A DNA stretch of 36,784 nt from Streptomyces humi (lineage in GTDB: Bacteria > Actinomycetota > Actinomycetes > Streptomycetales > Streptomycetaceae), in NCBI RefSeq assembly GCF_001005085.2, contig NZ_LBMU02000032.1, positions 1 through 36,784 on the forward strand, written 5' to 3'. The position numbers and the translations under genes were made by a program. Positions 1-6,455 of this stretch are shown piece by piece. Within the stretch, counting starts at the first letter, position 1; the number at the start of each line of letters is the position of its first letter. The notes beneath the pieces were generated by a model. It made no database searches and had not been told where the DNA came from. It saw only the letters and a program-made list of their open reading frames with translations.

Positions 1-168
1 CTGCTGGGGGTAGCCGTAGCCGGGCTGGGGGGCGGCCGGCTGCTGCGGGTAGCCGTAGCCCGGTTGTGGGGCCGGTGGGCCGGGCGGCGGCTGCGGCGGG
101 GTCGCGGGCGCGCCGAAACCGGGCTGCTGCGGGGGCTCGTTGGGCGGCGGCGGGGGCGGTTGCGTCAT
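1..168 (-). CDS. Proline-rich N-terminus of a PQQ-propeller paralogue (partial)
   Basis: Only the first 56 codons are present; the gene runs off the left edge. The product starts MTQPPPPPPNEPPQQPGFGA and continues with two GYGYPQQ units. The same opening (MTQPP), FGAP and GYGYPQQP modules occur in the next gene, so this is very probably a tandem paralogue of that membrane-anchored propeller protein, although the propeller itself lies outside the window. The start is an ATG with a GAGGT ribosome-binding site about 9 nt upstream. The gene follows its neighbour by 81 bp in the same direction and may be co-transcribed. In such proteins the low-complexity N-terminus is normally cytoplasmic; its function is unknown. 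Confidence 0.8.
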   Translation of the reverse strand, partial: MTQPPPPPPNEPPQQPGFGAPATPPQPPPGPPAPQPGYGYPQQPAAPQPGYGYPQQ

Positions 169-249
169 GGCGGGGCTACCTCGGGGAAAGCAGGTGGGAC
201 GGCGGCTGGGGACGGCGCTGACTGCTGGACGGCACGGGACAAGCCCCGC

Positions 250-2055
250 TCAGTTGCCGAAGGCCATCATCAGCTTCTCCTTCGCCTGGTCGCTGCCGGT
301 CAGTCGCGCGGTCGAGATGTAGAAGCGGCCGTCGACCCAGTCGATCTGACCGTCGTAGAAGCCGCCCTCGATGTCCGCGGTGTGCTGGGGGTTCCGCAGC
401 AGTCCGGTCGGGGTGTGGGTGGCGCCGGTGGTGGGGACGGACACGACCCGGCCGCCCGCGTCGTACGACGGCCTCACGTAGGCGACGAGTTTCCCGCCCT
501 CGGTCTTCACCGGGTACATCGACTCGTCCGTCGGCGACTTCACGCGCCACTTCGCCTTGCCGTCGGTGAGGCTGATCGCGACGATCTCGTTGCCGCCGCT
601 GCTCACGTCCGTCGGCAGGTACAGGGTGTCCGTGTCGACGGCGACGCCCTGGCAGCCCTGGAGGTCGGTGGAGAGGAGCGCCCAGCCGCACTGGGGGGCG
701 AACTTCTCGTCGACCTTGACCTCGGAGCGGAACGTGCCCTTGGCGTCCAGCGTCGAGATGTTCCAGGCCTTCTTGTCCTCGTTGGTCATGTAGACCACGA
801 GCGGGTCGACGGAGTAGGTCCGCTCGACCTTCCAGCCCTTCTTGACCGGTTGCGTCCACTTGACCTTGCCGGTGGCCGGTTCGAGCTCCGAGATCTCGTC
901 GTGCTCGTTGCTGCCGCCGGCGCCGCAGGACGCCACCTGGACCAGCCGGTCCGCGCTGCCCGCGAAAGCCGTCGGGAAGCAGGACGCGCCGTACTTCTCC
1001 TTGTCGTACAGCTTCTTGCCGCTGCCCAGGTCGTACGCCGTGCCGGACTCGGAGCGGCCCACCATCAGCGTCCTGCCGCTGATCGTCAGCTCGACGCTGA
1101 TCGCGCTGTCGAACAGTCCGCCGTCGGCGACGGTCGCGGTCCAGCCCTTGCGGCCGGTGTCCAGGTCGATCTCCTGGAGCTGGTTGCACTTGGCGCGGTC
1201 GCTGGTGCCGTTCATGTAGGCCACGACGACCTTGTCGTCCGCGGACTTGGCGGAGGTGACCGCGCAGATCTTCTGCGGGAACGTGATCGGGCCCCACGCC
1301 GGATCGCCGTCACCCACCCGGTAGGCGAAGACCTGCTTGTACGCCGCCTTCACCGCCGTCTTCCCGGTGATCCACATGCCGGGGGCGTCGGCGCCGTTCG
1401 CGGGTGCGTCCGGAGCCGACTTGTACCAGAGCACCTTGGCCTCGCCGGACCTGCGGCCGTCGTTGAGGTTGTCCGGGTCGGCGCCGCCGTCGCCGCTGCC
1501 GTCACCGGGGTCGACCGGGGTACCGGACGCCTTGGGGTCGTCGGAGTGCTGGGCGACCGGCTGCTTGCCGTCGCCCCCGCCGCTGGTCACGGCGTACACC
1601 GTGCCTCCCACGACCAGCAGACCCGCCACCGCGGCCGCGACGACCAGTGCGGGCTTCCCCTTGAAGGGACCGCCGCCCGTGCCGCCGGGCGGCGGGGTGG
1701 CGCCGGGGCCGCCCGGGTACTGCGGGGGCTGCTGCGGGTAGCCGTAACCGGGCTGCGGGACCGTGGGCGGCTGCGGTTGGCCGTACGGACCGGGCGCCGC
1801 GTACGGGCCGGGCTGCTGACCGTGGGCACCGGGCTGCTGGCCGTACGGGCCGGCCGGCGGGCCGTAGGGACCCGGCTGTTGCGGGTAGCCGTAGCCCGGC
1901 CGGGGCGGCTGGGCAGGGGGCGGCGGCGTGCCCTGGGGCGCGCCGAAACCCCCCTGTGCGGGCGGCTGTTGAGGCGCGCCGAAGCCCTCGGCCGGCGGCT
2001 GCCCCGGTGGTGCTCCGAAGCCGCCCTGCGGCGGCTGGTTCGGTGGCTGGGTCAT
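250..2055 (-). CDS. Membrane-anchored PQQ-like beta-propeller protein with Pro/Gly/Gln-rich N-terminus
   Basis: The product has 601 aa. Residues 1-130 are low complexity (FGAP, GYGYPQQP, PGPYG modules). One transmembrane helix follows (about 145-165, rich in A/V/G, ending TVYAVTSGGG), then an outward-facing domain of about 430 residues with recurring blade motifs such as LDTGRKGWTA, LEPATGKVKWTQ and SLTDGKAKWRV, typical of PQQ/WD40-like propellers. No catalytic signature is visible, so a binding or sensing role is likely. I chose the internal ATG at 2055 rather than 2076 because the paralogue also begins MTQPP and a GGGGGAAGAG site lies just before it. The upstream region carries three 11-bp repeats, suggesting control by an OmpR-type response regulator. 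Specific function unknown. Confidence 0.88.
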   Translation of the reverse strand: MTQPPNQPPQGGFGAPPGQPPAEGFGAPQQPPAQGGFGAPQGTPPPPAQPPRPGYGYPQQPGPYGPPAGPYGQQPGAHGQQPGPYAAPGPYGQPQPPTVPQPGYGYPQQPPQYPGGPGATPPPGGTGGGPFKGKPALVVAAAVAGLLVVGGTVYAVTSGGGDGKQPVAQHSDDPKASGTPVDPGDGSGDGGADPDNLNDGRRSGEAKVLWYKSAPDAPANGADAPGMWITGKTAVKAAYKQVFAYRVGDGDPAWGPITFPQKICAVTSAKSADDKVVVAYMNGTSDRAKCNQLQEIDLDTGRKGWTATVADGGLFDSAISVELTISGRTLMVGRSESGTAYDLGSGKKLYDKEKYGASCFPTAFAGSADRLVQVASCGAGGSNEHDEISELEPATGKVKWTQPVKKGWKVERTYSVDPLVVYMTNEDKKAWNISTLDAKGTFRSEVKVDEKFAPQCGWALLSTDLQGCQGVAVDTDTLYLPTDVSSGGNEIVAISLTDGKAKWRVKSPTDESMYPVKTEGGKLVAYVRPSYDAGGRVVSVPTTGATHTPTGLLRNPQHTADIEGGFYDGQIDWVDGRFYISTARLTGSDQAKEKLMMAFGN

Positions 2056-2079
2056 CAGCGCTCTTCCCCCGTTCACTGA

Positions 2080-2140
2080 TTTTTAGCCACGTCCCGGGGC
2101 CCGCGCCGGGCTCAGGACGCTCTCAGAGTGCTCTCAGACC
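2080..2140 (-). promoter_or_regulatory. Promoter with three consecutive 11-bp direct repeats (OmpR-type activator site)
   Basis: On the plus strand, positions 2108-2118, 2119-2129 and 2130-2140 are three head-to-tail 11-mers sharing a CTCAG core in the same register (GGGCTCAGGAC, GCTCTCAGAGT, GCTCTCAGACC). Reading towards the PQQ gene, a -10-like TAAAAA lies at 2085-2080, which places a poor -35 at about 2103-2108, directly abutting the repeats. An 11-bp period is typical of OmpR/PhoB-family response regulators, and activators of that family usually bind over or just upstream of a weak -35. The regulator is not identified; the core does not resemble the PhoP box as I remember it. Confidence 0.55.
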
Positions 2141-2239
2141 GACCTTTCTATCACTCGGCACCGACAGGCCCCGGAGCCCTGGCTCCCGCCGTTCCCAAGG
2201 CAGAACCGCCCTGTGATGCCCCCGTTACGCGCCTTCACG

Positions 2240-2267
2240 CCCCCTTCACCGGGCGCGCGCAAGGGGG
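2240..2267 (-). terminator. Possible terminator hairpin downstream of the ABC-F gene
   Basis: CCCCCTT (2240-2246) and AAGGGGG (2261-2267) form a perfect 7-bp stem with a 14-nt GC-rich loop, 45 nt after the ABC-F stop codon. The loop is long and there is no U tract, so the call is tentative. Confidence 0.35.
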
Positions 2268-2311
2268 TTGTGCGCTCGGGAGTGCGCGGCTGATTCGCGC
2301 CGGCGGAAGTG

Positions 2312-4114
2312 CTATGCGTCTTCCGCCAGTTCGAGCCAGCGCAGCTCCAGTTCCTCACGTTCGCCGGTCAGGTCCCGCAGCTGGGCGTCCAGTTCGGCGA
2401 CCTTGGTGAAGTCGGTGGCGTTCGCGGCGATCTGGTCGTGGAGCCTGGTCTCCTTCTCGGAGACGCGGTCCAACTGGCGCTCGATCTTCTGGAGTTCCTT
2501 CTTGGCGGCACGCTGGTCGGCCGCGCTGCGTTCGGTTGAGGGCGCCTTGGGGGCGGCGGCGGTGGCGGCGACGGCCTCCTCCATGCGCTGCCGGCGCTCC
2601 AGGTACTCGTCGATGCCGCGCGGCAGCATCCGCAGGGTGGCGTCGCCGAGGAGGGCGAAGACGCGGTCGGTGGTGCGCTCCACGAAGAACCGGTCGTGGG
2701 AGATGACGATCATCGAGCCGGGCCAGCCGTCGAGGACGTCCTCCAGCTGGGTGAGGGTCTCGATGTCGAGGTCGTTGGTGGGCTCGTCGAGGAAGAGGAC
2801 GTTCGGCTCGTCCATGAGGAGGCGCAGCAGCTGGAGGCGGCGCCGTTCACCACCGGAGAGGTCGCCGACGGGCGTCCACTGCTTCTCCTTGCTGAAGCCG
2901 AACGTCTCGCACAGCTGCCCGGCGGTCATCTCGCGCCCCTTGCCGAGGTCGACGCGCTCACGGACCTGCTGGACGGCCTCCAGGACCCGGGTGTTCGGGT
3001 TGAGCTCGGCGACCTCCTGGGAGAGGTAGGCGAGCTTCACGGTCTTGCCGACGGCGACCCGGCCGCCGGCCGGCTGCGCCTCGCCCTCGGTGCGGGCGGC
3101 CTCGGCCATGGCGCGCAGCAGCGAGGTCTTGCCGGCGCCGTTGACGCCGACCAGACCGATGCGGTCGCCGGGGCCGAGCTGCCAGGTGACGTGCTTGAGC
3201 AGCACCTTGGGCCCGGCCTGGACGGTCACGTCCTCCAGGTCGAAGACGGTCTTGCCGAGCCGCGAGGAGGCGAACTTCATCAGCTCGGAGGTGTCGCGCG
3301 GCGGCGGCACGTCCTTGATCAGCTCGTTGGCGGCCTCCACCCGGAAGCGGGGCTTGGAGGTGCGGGCGGGGGCGCCGCGGCGCAGCCAGGCCAGTTCCTT
3401 GCGGACCAGGTTCTGCCGCTTGGTCTCCTCGGTGGCCGCGATCCGCTCGCGTTCCGCACGCGCGAAGACGTAGTCGGAGTAGCCGCCCTCGTACTCGTAG
3501 ACGGCACCGCGCTGGACGTCCCACATGCGGGTGCAGACCTGGTCGAGGAACCAGCGGTCGTGGGTGACGCAGACCAGCGCCGAGCGGCGCTCGCGCAGGT
3601 GCCTGGCCAGCCAGGAGATGCCCTCGACGTCGAGGTGGTTGGTGGGCTCGTCCAGGACGAGCAGGTCCTGCTCCTCGATGAGCAGCTTGGCGAGCGCGAT
3701 GCGCCGCCGTTCACCGCCGGACAGCGGGCCGATGACGGTGTCCAGGCCCTTGGGGAAGCCCGGCAGGTCCAGGCCGCCGAACAGGCCGGTGAGAACGTCC
3801 CTGACCTTGGCGTTGCCGGCCCATTCGTGGTCGGCCATGTCACCGATGACCTCGTGCCTGACGGTGGCCTCGGGGTCGAGGGAGTCGTGCTGGGTGAGGA
3901 CGCCGAGGCGCAGTCCGCCGGAGTGCGTGACGCGGCCGGTGTCGGCCTCCTCCAGCTTGGCGAGCATCCGGATGAGGGTGGTCTTGCCGTCGCCGTTGCG
4001 GCCCACCACACCGATGCGGTCGCCCTCCGACACGCCGAGCGAGACGCCGTCCAGCAGGGCACGGGTGCCGTAGACCTTGCTGACGTTCTCGACATTGACC
4101 AGGTTGACGGCCAT
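2312..4114 (-). CDS. ABC-F family ATPase, Uup-like
   Basis: The product has 600 aa and two ABC domains on one chain without membrane segments, the ABC-F layout. Walker A motifs are GRNGDGKTT (about 38-46; Asp replaces the usual Ala/Ser) and GVNGAGKTS. Both halves carry LSGGERRR signatures and Walker B DEPTNHLD / DEPTNDLD. The inter-domain linker contains KELAWLRRGAPARTSK, characteristic of Uup, and the last 90 residues are a charged coiled coil like the Uup C-terminal domain. Such proteins act on the ribosome and influence tandem-repeat deletion; they are not transporters. The start at 4114 is preceded by AGGAG; the ATG at 4129 is less likely. It resembles the housekeeping Uup group more than antibiotic-resistance ABC-Fs, but this is not proven. 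Confidence 0.9.
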   Translation of the reverse strand: MAVNLVNVENVSKVYGTRALLDGVSLGVSEGDRIGVVGRNGDGKTTLIRMLAKLEEADTGRVTHSGGLRLGVLTQHDSLDPEATVRHEVIGDMADHEWAGNAKVRDVLTGLFGGLDLPGFPKGLDTVIGPLSGGERRRIALAKLLIEEQDLLVLDEPTNHLDVEGISWLARHLRERRSALVCVTHDRWFLDQVCTRMWDVQRGAVYEYEGGYSDYVFARAERERIAATEETKRQNLVRKELAWLRRGAPARTSKPRFRVEAANELIKDVPPPRDTSELMKFASSRLGKTVFDLEDVTVQAGPKVLLKHVTWQLGPGDRIGLVGVNGAGKTSLLRAMAEAARTEGEAQPAGGRVAVGKTVKLAYLSQEVAELNPNTRVLEAVQQVRERVDLGKGREMTAGQLCETFGFSKEKQWTPVGDLSGGERRRLQLLRLLMDEPNVLFLDEPTNDLDIETLTQLEDVLDGWPGSMIVISHDRFFVERTTDRVFALLGDATLRMLPRGIDEYLERRQRMEEAVAATAAAPKAPSTERSAADQRAAKKELQKIERQLDRVSEKETRLHDQIAANATDFTKVAELDAQLRDLTGEREELELRWLELAEDA

Positions 4115-4203
4115 TTCACTCCTGCGCACGGGGACGGTCAGCCTCCCAGCGTAATGCGCGCGGCGAGACCGACTCGCCGACAGGTTCGTGATGATTCAAA
4201 CGA

Positions 4204-4230
4204 TATGGTCATAAATTCGGCGTATATGAC
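4204..4230 (+). promoter_or_regulatory. AT-rich promoter/operator region upstream of the small membrane protein gene
   Basis: This is one of the few AT-rich stretches of the window. GTCATA (4208-4213) and TATGAC (4225-4230) form a perfect 6+6 inverted repeat with an 11-nt spacer. TATGGT (4204-4209) and TAAATT (4212-4217) both fit a TANNNT -10, but neither has a convincing -35. It could be an operator for the gene at 4293 or for the divergent ABC-F gene. Confidence 0.35.
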
Positions 4231-4292
4231 GAATGGGCCGGATGTTGAGGGTTACTCCGATACGTGATCCCGTACAGAACGGAGACAGCCCT

Positions 4293-4556
4293 ATGGTGAT
4301 CAAGAAGCTGCACGACATGGGCGTACGCAGCGAGCACGCCTACATGGCCGGCCTGGCGTCGATCGGGCTGAGCTTCGCCTCCTGGCTGACCAGCCTCCAG
4401 GCCGAACGGGCCGGTGTCGAACGAGCCGACCGCTGGGGCATTTTCGTCGGCGAGTGGGCCCCCACCTTCATCGGTCTGGGTCTCGCCCTGTCCCACTACG
4501 AGCAGCAGGAGGGCACGCTGAGCGGATCCCTGCACTCCGTACGCCAGGCCGGTTGA
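4293..4556 (+). CDS. Small membrane protein of 87 aa, function unknown
   Basis: The product begins MVIKKLHDMG and has two hydrophobic stretches, about residues 16-34 (YMAGLASIGLSFASWL) and 52-70 (VGEWAPTFIGLGLALS), joined by a charged loop. A hairpin of two membrane helices is therefore likely. The ATG at 4293 was chosen over one 60 nt upstream because GGAGA lies 8 nt before it and the upstream extension has no hydrophobic or conserved character. The gene is alone on the plus strand between a divergent ABC-F gene and a convergent ispE, separated from the latter by a strong hairpin. I do not recognise a named family. Confidence 0.75.
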   Translation: MVIKKLHDMGVRSEHAYMAGLASIGLSFASWLTSLQAERAGVERADRWGIFVGEWAPTFIGLGLALSHYEQQEGTLSGSLHSVRQAG

Positions 4557-4583
4557 CCGGCACGCTCTCCCAGGTACGGTCCG

Positions 4584-4620
4584 GCCACCGCCGGGCCGCG
4601 CCGGTGCGCGGGGCGGTGGC
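4584..4620. terminator. Bidirectional composite hairpin between convergent genes
   Basis: GCCACCGCC (4584-4592) pairs perfectly with GGCGGTGGC (4612-4620). Inside it CCGCGC (4596-4601) pairs with GCGCGG (4606-4611) around a CGGT tetraloop. The two stems stack with only a 3-nt GGG bulge on one side, giving 15 bp in total. It abuts the ispE stop codon and lies 28 nt after the small membrane gene, so it can serve both strands. There is no U tract, as is usual in Streptomyces. Confidence 0.7.
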
Positions 4621-5550
4621 TCAGGCGCCGACGGGTGCGCCGGGGTCCTGGACCGGGGCGAGCACTCGCGCGCCCGGCGCCGGGGCCGTCGCCGTGCGGA
4701 CCGTGCGGCAGGTGCCGGAAGCGCGCAGGGCCGCGGCGACCTCGGCCGCCGATTCGCCGTCGCGGACCAGGAACGCCGTGGTGGGCCCGGAGCCGGAGAC
4801 CAGTGCGGTCAGGGCGCCGGCCGCGCGGCCCGCGGCGAGGGTGTCCGCGAGTTCCGGGAAGAGGGACAGCGCGGCGGGCTGGAGGTCGTTGGAGACGGCG
4901 GCGGCGAGCGCGTCCGCGTCGCCCTTGGCGAGCGCGTCGAGGAGGTCGCGGGAGGCCACGGGCTCGGGGATGTCCCGGCCCTCGGCGAGCCGGTCGAACT
5001 CACGGAAGACGGCGGGGGTGGACAGCCCGCGTCCGGCCATCGCGAACACCCAGTGGAAGGTGGCGCCGGTGTCGAGGGCGGTGAGGCGTTCCCCGCGTCC
5101 GGTGCCGAGGGCGGCGCCGCCGACCAGGCTGAAGGGCACGTCGCTGCCCAGGTCGGCGCAGATGGCGAGGAGTTCGGCACGGGAGGCGCCGGCCCGCCAG
5201 AGCTCGTTGCACGCGAGCAGCGCGCCCGCCCCGTCCGCGCTGCCCCCGGCCATCCCGCCGGCGACCGGGATGTCCTTGGCGATGTGGATGTGCACGGCCG
5301 GTTCGATGCCCCGGCGTTCGGCGAGCGCGAGCGCGGCGCGGGCCGCGAGGTTCGTGCGGTCCAGGGGGACCTGGCCGGCGTCCGGGCCCTCGCAGGTGAC
5401 GCGCAGTTCGTCGGCGGGGGTGACGGTGACGTCGTCGTAGAGGCCGACGGCGAGGAAGACGTTGGCGAGGTCGTGGAAGCCGTCGGGGCGGGCGGCGCCG
5501 ACCGCGAGCTGCACGTTGACCTTGGCGGGGACGCGGACGGTGACGCTCAC
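4621..5550 (-). CDS. ispE: 4-diphosphocytidyl-2-C-methyl-D-erythritol kinase
   Basis: IspE phosphorylates the 2-hydroxyl of CDP-methylerythritol with ATP, the fourth step of the methylerythritol phosphate route to isoprenoids, in the cytosol. The 309-aa product has the GHMP-kinase layout: an N-terminal VRVPAKVNVQLAVGAARPDG, the ATP-binding loop PVAGGMAGGSADGAGALLAC (about residues 94-113) and a late glycine-rich SGSGPTTAF motif. The start is a GTG sharing 4 nt with the end of rsmA (GTGA), so the two are translationally coupled. Length and motifs are normal for the family. Confidence 0.96.
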   Translation of the reverse strand: MSVTVRVPAKVNVQLAVGAARPDGFHDLANVFLAVGLYDDVTVTPADELRVTCEGPDAGQVPLDRTNLAARAALALAERRGIEPAVHIHIAKDIPVAGGMAGGSADGAGALLACNELWRAGASRAELLAICADLGSDVPFSLVGGAALGTGRGERLTALDTGATFHWVFAMAGRGLSTPAVFREFDRLAEGRDIPEPVASRDLLDALAKGDADALAAAVSNDLQPAALSLFPELADTLAAGRAAGALTALVSGSGPTTAFLVRDGESAAEVAAALRASGTCRTVRTATAPAPGARVLAPVQDPGAPVGA

Positions 5551-6416
5551 TTGGCGGGCTCCTTGTGCTCGGCGATCCTCGCGAACTCCGCCACCGTCAG
5601 CGACTCCCCGCGGGCCTGCGGTGAGACCCCGGCCGCGACCAGCGCCGCCTCGGCCGCCGCCGCGGACCCGGCCCAGCCGGCCAGCGCCGCGCGCAGGGTC
5701 TTGCGCCGCTGCGCGAAGGCCGCGTCGACGACCGCGAAGACCTCGCGCCTCGACGCCGTCGTCCGCACCGGCTCCGCGCGCCTGACGAGGGAGACGAGCC
5801 CGCTGTCGACGTTCGGCGCGGGCCAGAAGACGTTGCGCCCGATGGCTCCGGCCCGTTTCACCTCGGCGTACCAGTTGGCCTTGACGGACGGCACGCCGTA
5901 CACCTTGTTGCCGGGGGCGGCGGCGAGCCGGTCGGCGACCTCGGACTGCACCATCACCAGCGTCCGCTCGATGCTCGGGAAGGTGTCGAGCATGTGGAGC
6001 AGGACGGGGACGGCGACGTTGTAGGGGAGGTTCGCGACGAGCGCGGTCGGCGGCGGGCCGGGCAGCCCGGTGACGTGCATCGCGTCGGAGTGGACCAGCG
6101 CGAACCGGTCCGCGCGCGCCGGCATGCGCGCCGTGATCGTCGCGGGCAGGGCGCTCGCCAGGACGTCGTCGATCTCGACGGCGGTGACCCGGTCGGCGGC
6201 CTCCAGCAGGGCGAGGGTGAGGGACCCGAGCCCCGGCCCGACCTCCACGACCACGTCGTCCGGGCGGACGTCGGCGGTGCGGACGATACGGCGGACCGTG
6301 TTGGCGTCGATCACGAAGTTCTGGCCGCGCTGCTTGGTGGGGCGTACACCGAGCGCTGCCGCGAGCTCACGGATGTCGGCGGGGCCGAGGAGGGCGTCGG
6401 GGGTGGGGCTGCTCAC
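5547..6416 (-). CDS. rsmA: 16S rRNA (adenine1518/1519-N6)-dimethyltransferase
   Basis: RsmA (KsgA) dimethylates two adjacent adenines in helix 45 of 16S rRNA using S-adenosylmethionine, a late 30S maturation step. The 289-aa product shows the N-terminal KQRGQNFVID, the SAM-binding VVEVGPGLGSLT (about 57-68) and the catalytic NLPYNV motif. A helical C-terminal domain follows. The start is GTG with no Shine-Dalgarno sequence; instead TACCCT lies exactly 6 nt upstream, which suggests an internal promoter giving a leaderless transcript. It is 39 nt downstream of rpfB and overlaps ispE by 4 nt. Loss of this enzyme confers kasugamycin resistance in other bacteria. Confidence 0.96.
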   Translation of the reverse strand: MSSPTPDALLGPADIRELAAALGVRPTKQRGQNFVIDANTVRRIVRTADVRPDDVVVEVGPGLGSLTLALLEAADRVTAVEIDDVLASALPATITARMPARADRFALVHSDAMHVTGLPGPPPTALVANLPYNVAVPVLLHMLDTFPSIERTLVMVQSEVADRLAAAPGNKVYGVPSVKANWYAEVKRAGAIGRNVFWPAPNVDSGLVSLVRRAEPVRTTASRREVFAVVDAAFAQRRKTLRAALAGWAGSAAAAEAALVAAGVSPQARGESLTVAEFARIAEHKEPAK

Positions 6417-6422
6417 GGGACA

Positions 6423-6428
6423 AGGGTA
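6423..6428 (-). promoter_or_regulatory. Putative -10 (TACCCT) for a leaderless rsmA transcript
   Basis: On the minus strand TACCCT fits TANNNT and is followed by exactly 6 nt and then the GTG start of rsmA, so transcription would start at or next to the start codon. No good -35 is present, and rsmA has no ribosome-binding site. Confidence 0.4.
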
Positions 6429-6455
6429 CGGGCCGCCGGGGACGCCTCCCGCCCG

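Noticed and set aside
170..249. GCGGGGCT (170-177) pairing with AGCCCCGC (242-249) as a terminator
   Set aside because: The loop would be 64 nt, and chance 8-mers are common at this GC content.
64..2079. A 671-codon frame on the plus strand opposite the PQQ-propeller gene
   Set aside because: The opposite strand has a coherent propeller protein; this frame is Arg/Gly/Ala-rich and arises from GC bias. Similar long frames opposite or within other genes (for example 2696-4267, 14101-16329, 34725-36779) were rejected for the same reason.
2312..4114. The ABC-F protein as an antibiotic-resistance factor
   Set aside because: The KELAWLRRGAPARTSK linker and long C-terminal coiled coil point to the Uup group, and no biosynthetic genes are nearby; a resistance role cannot be fully excluded.
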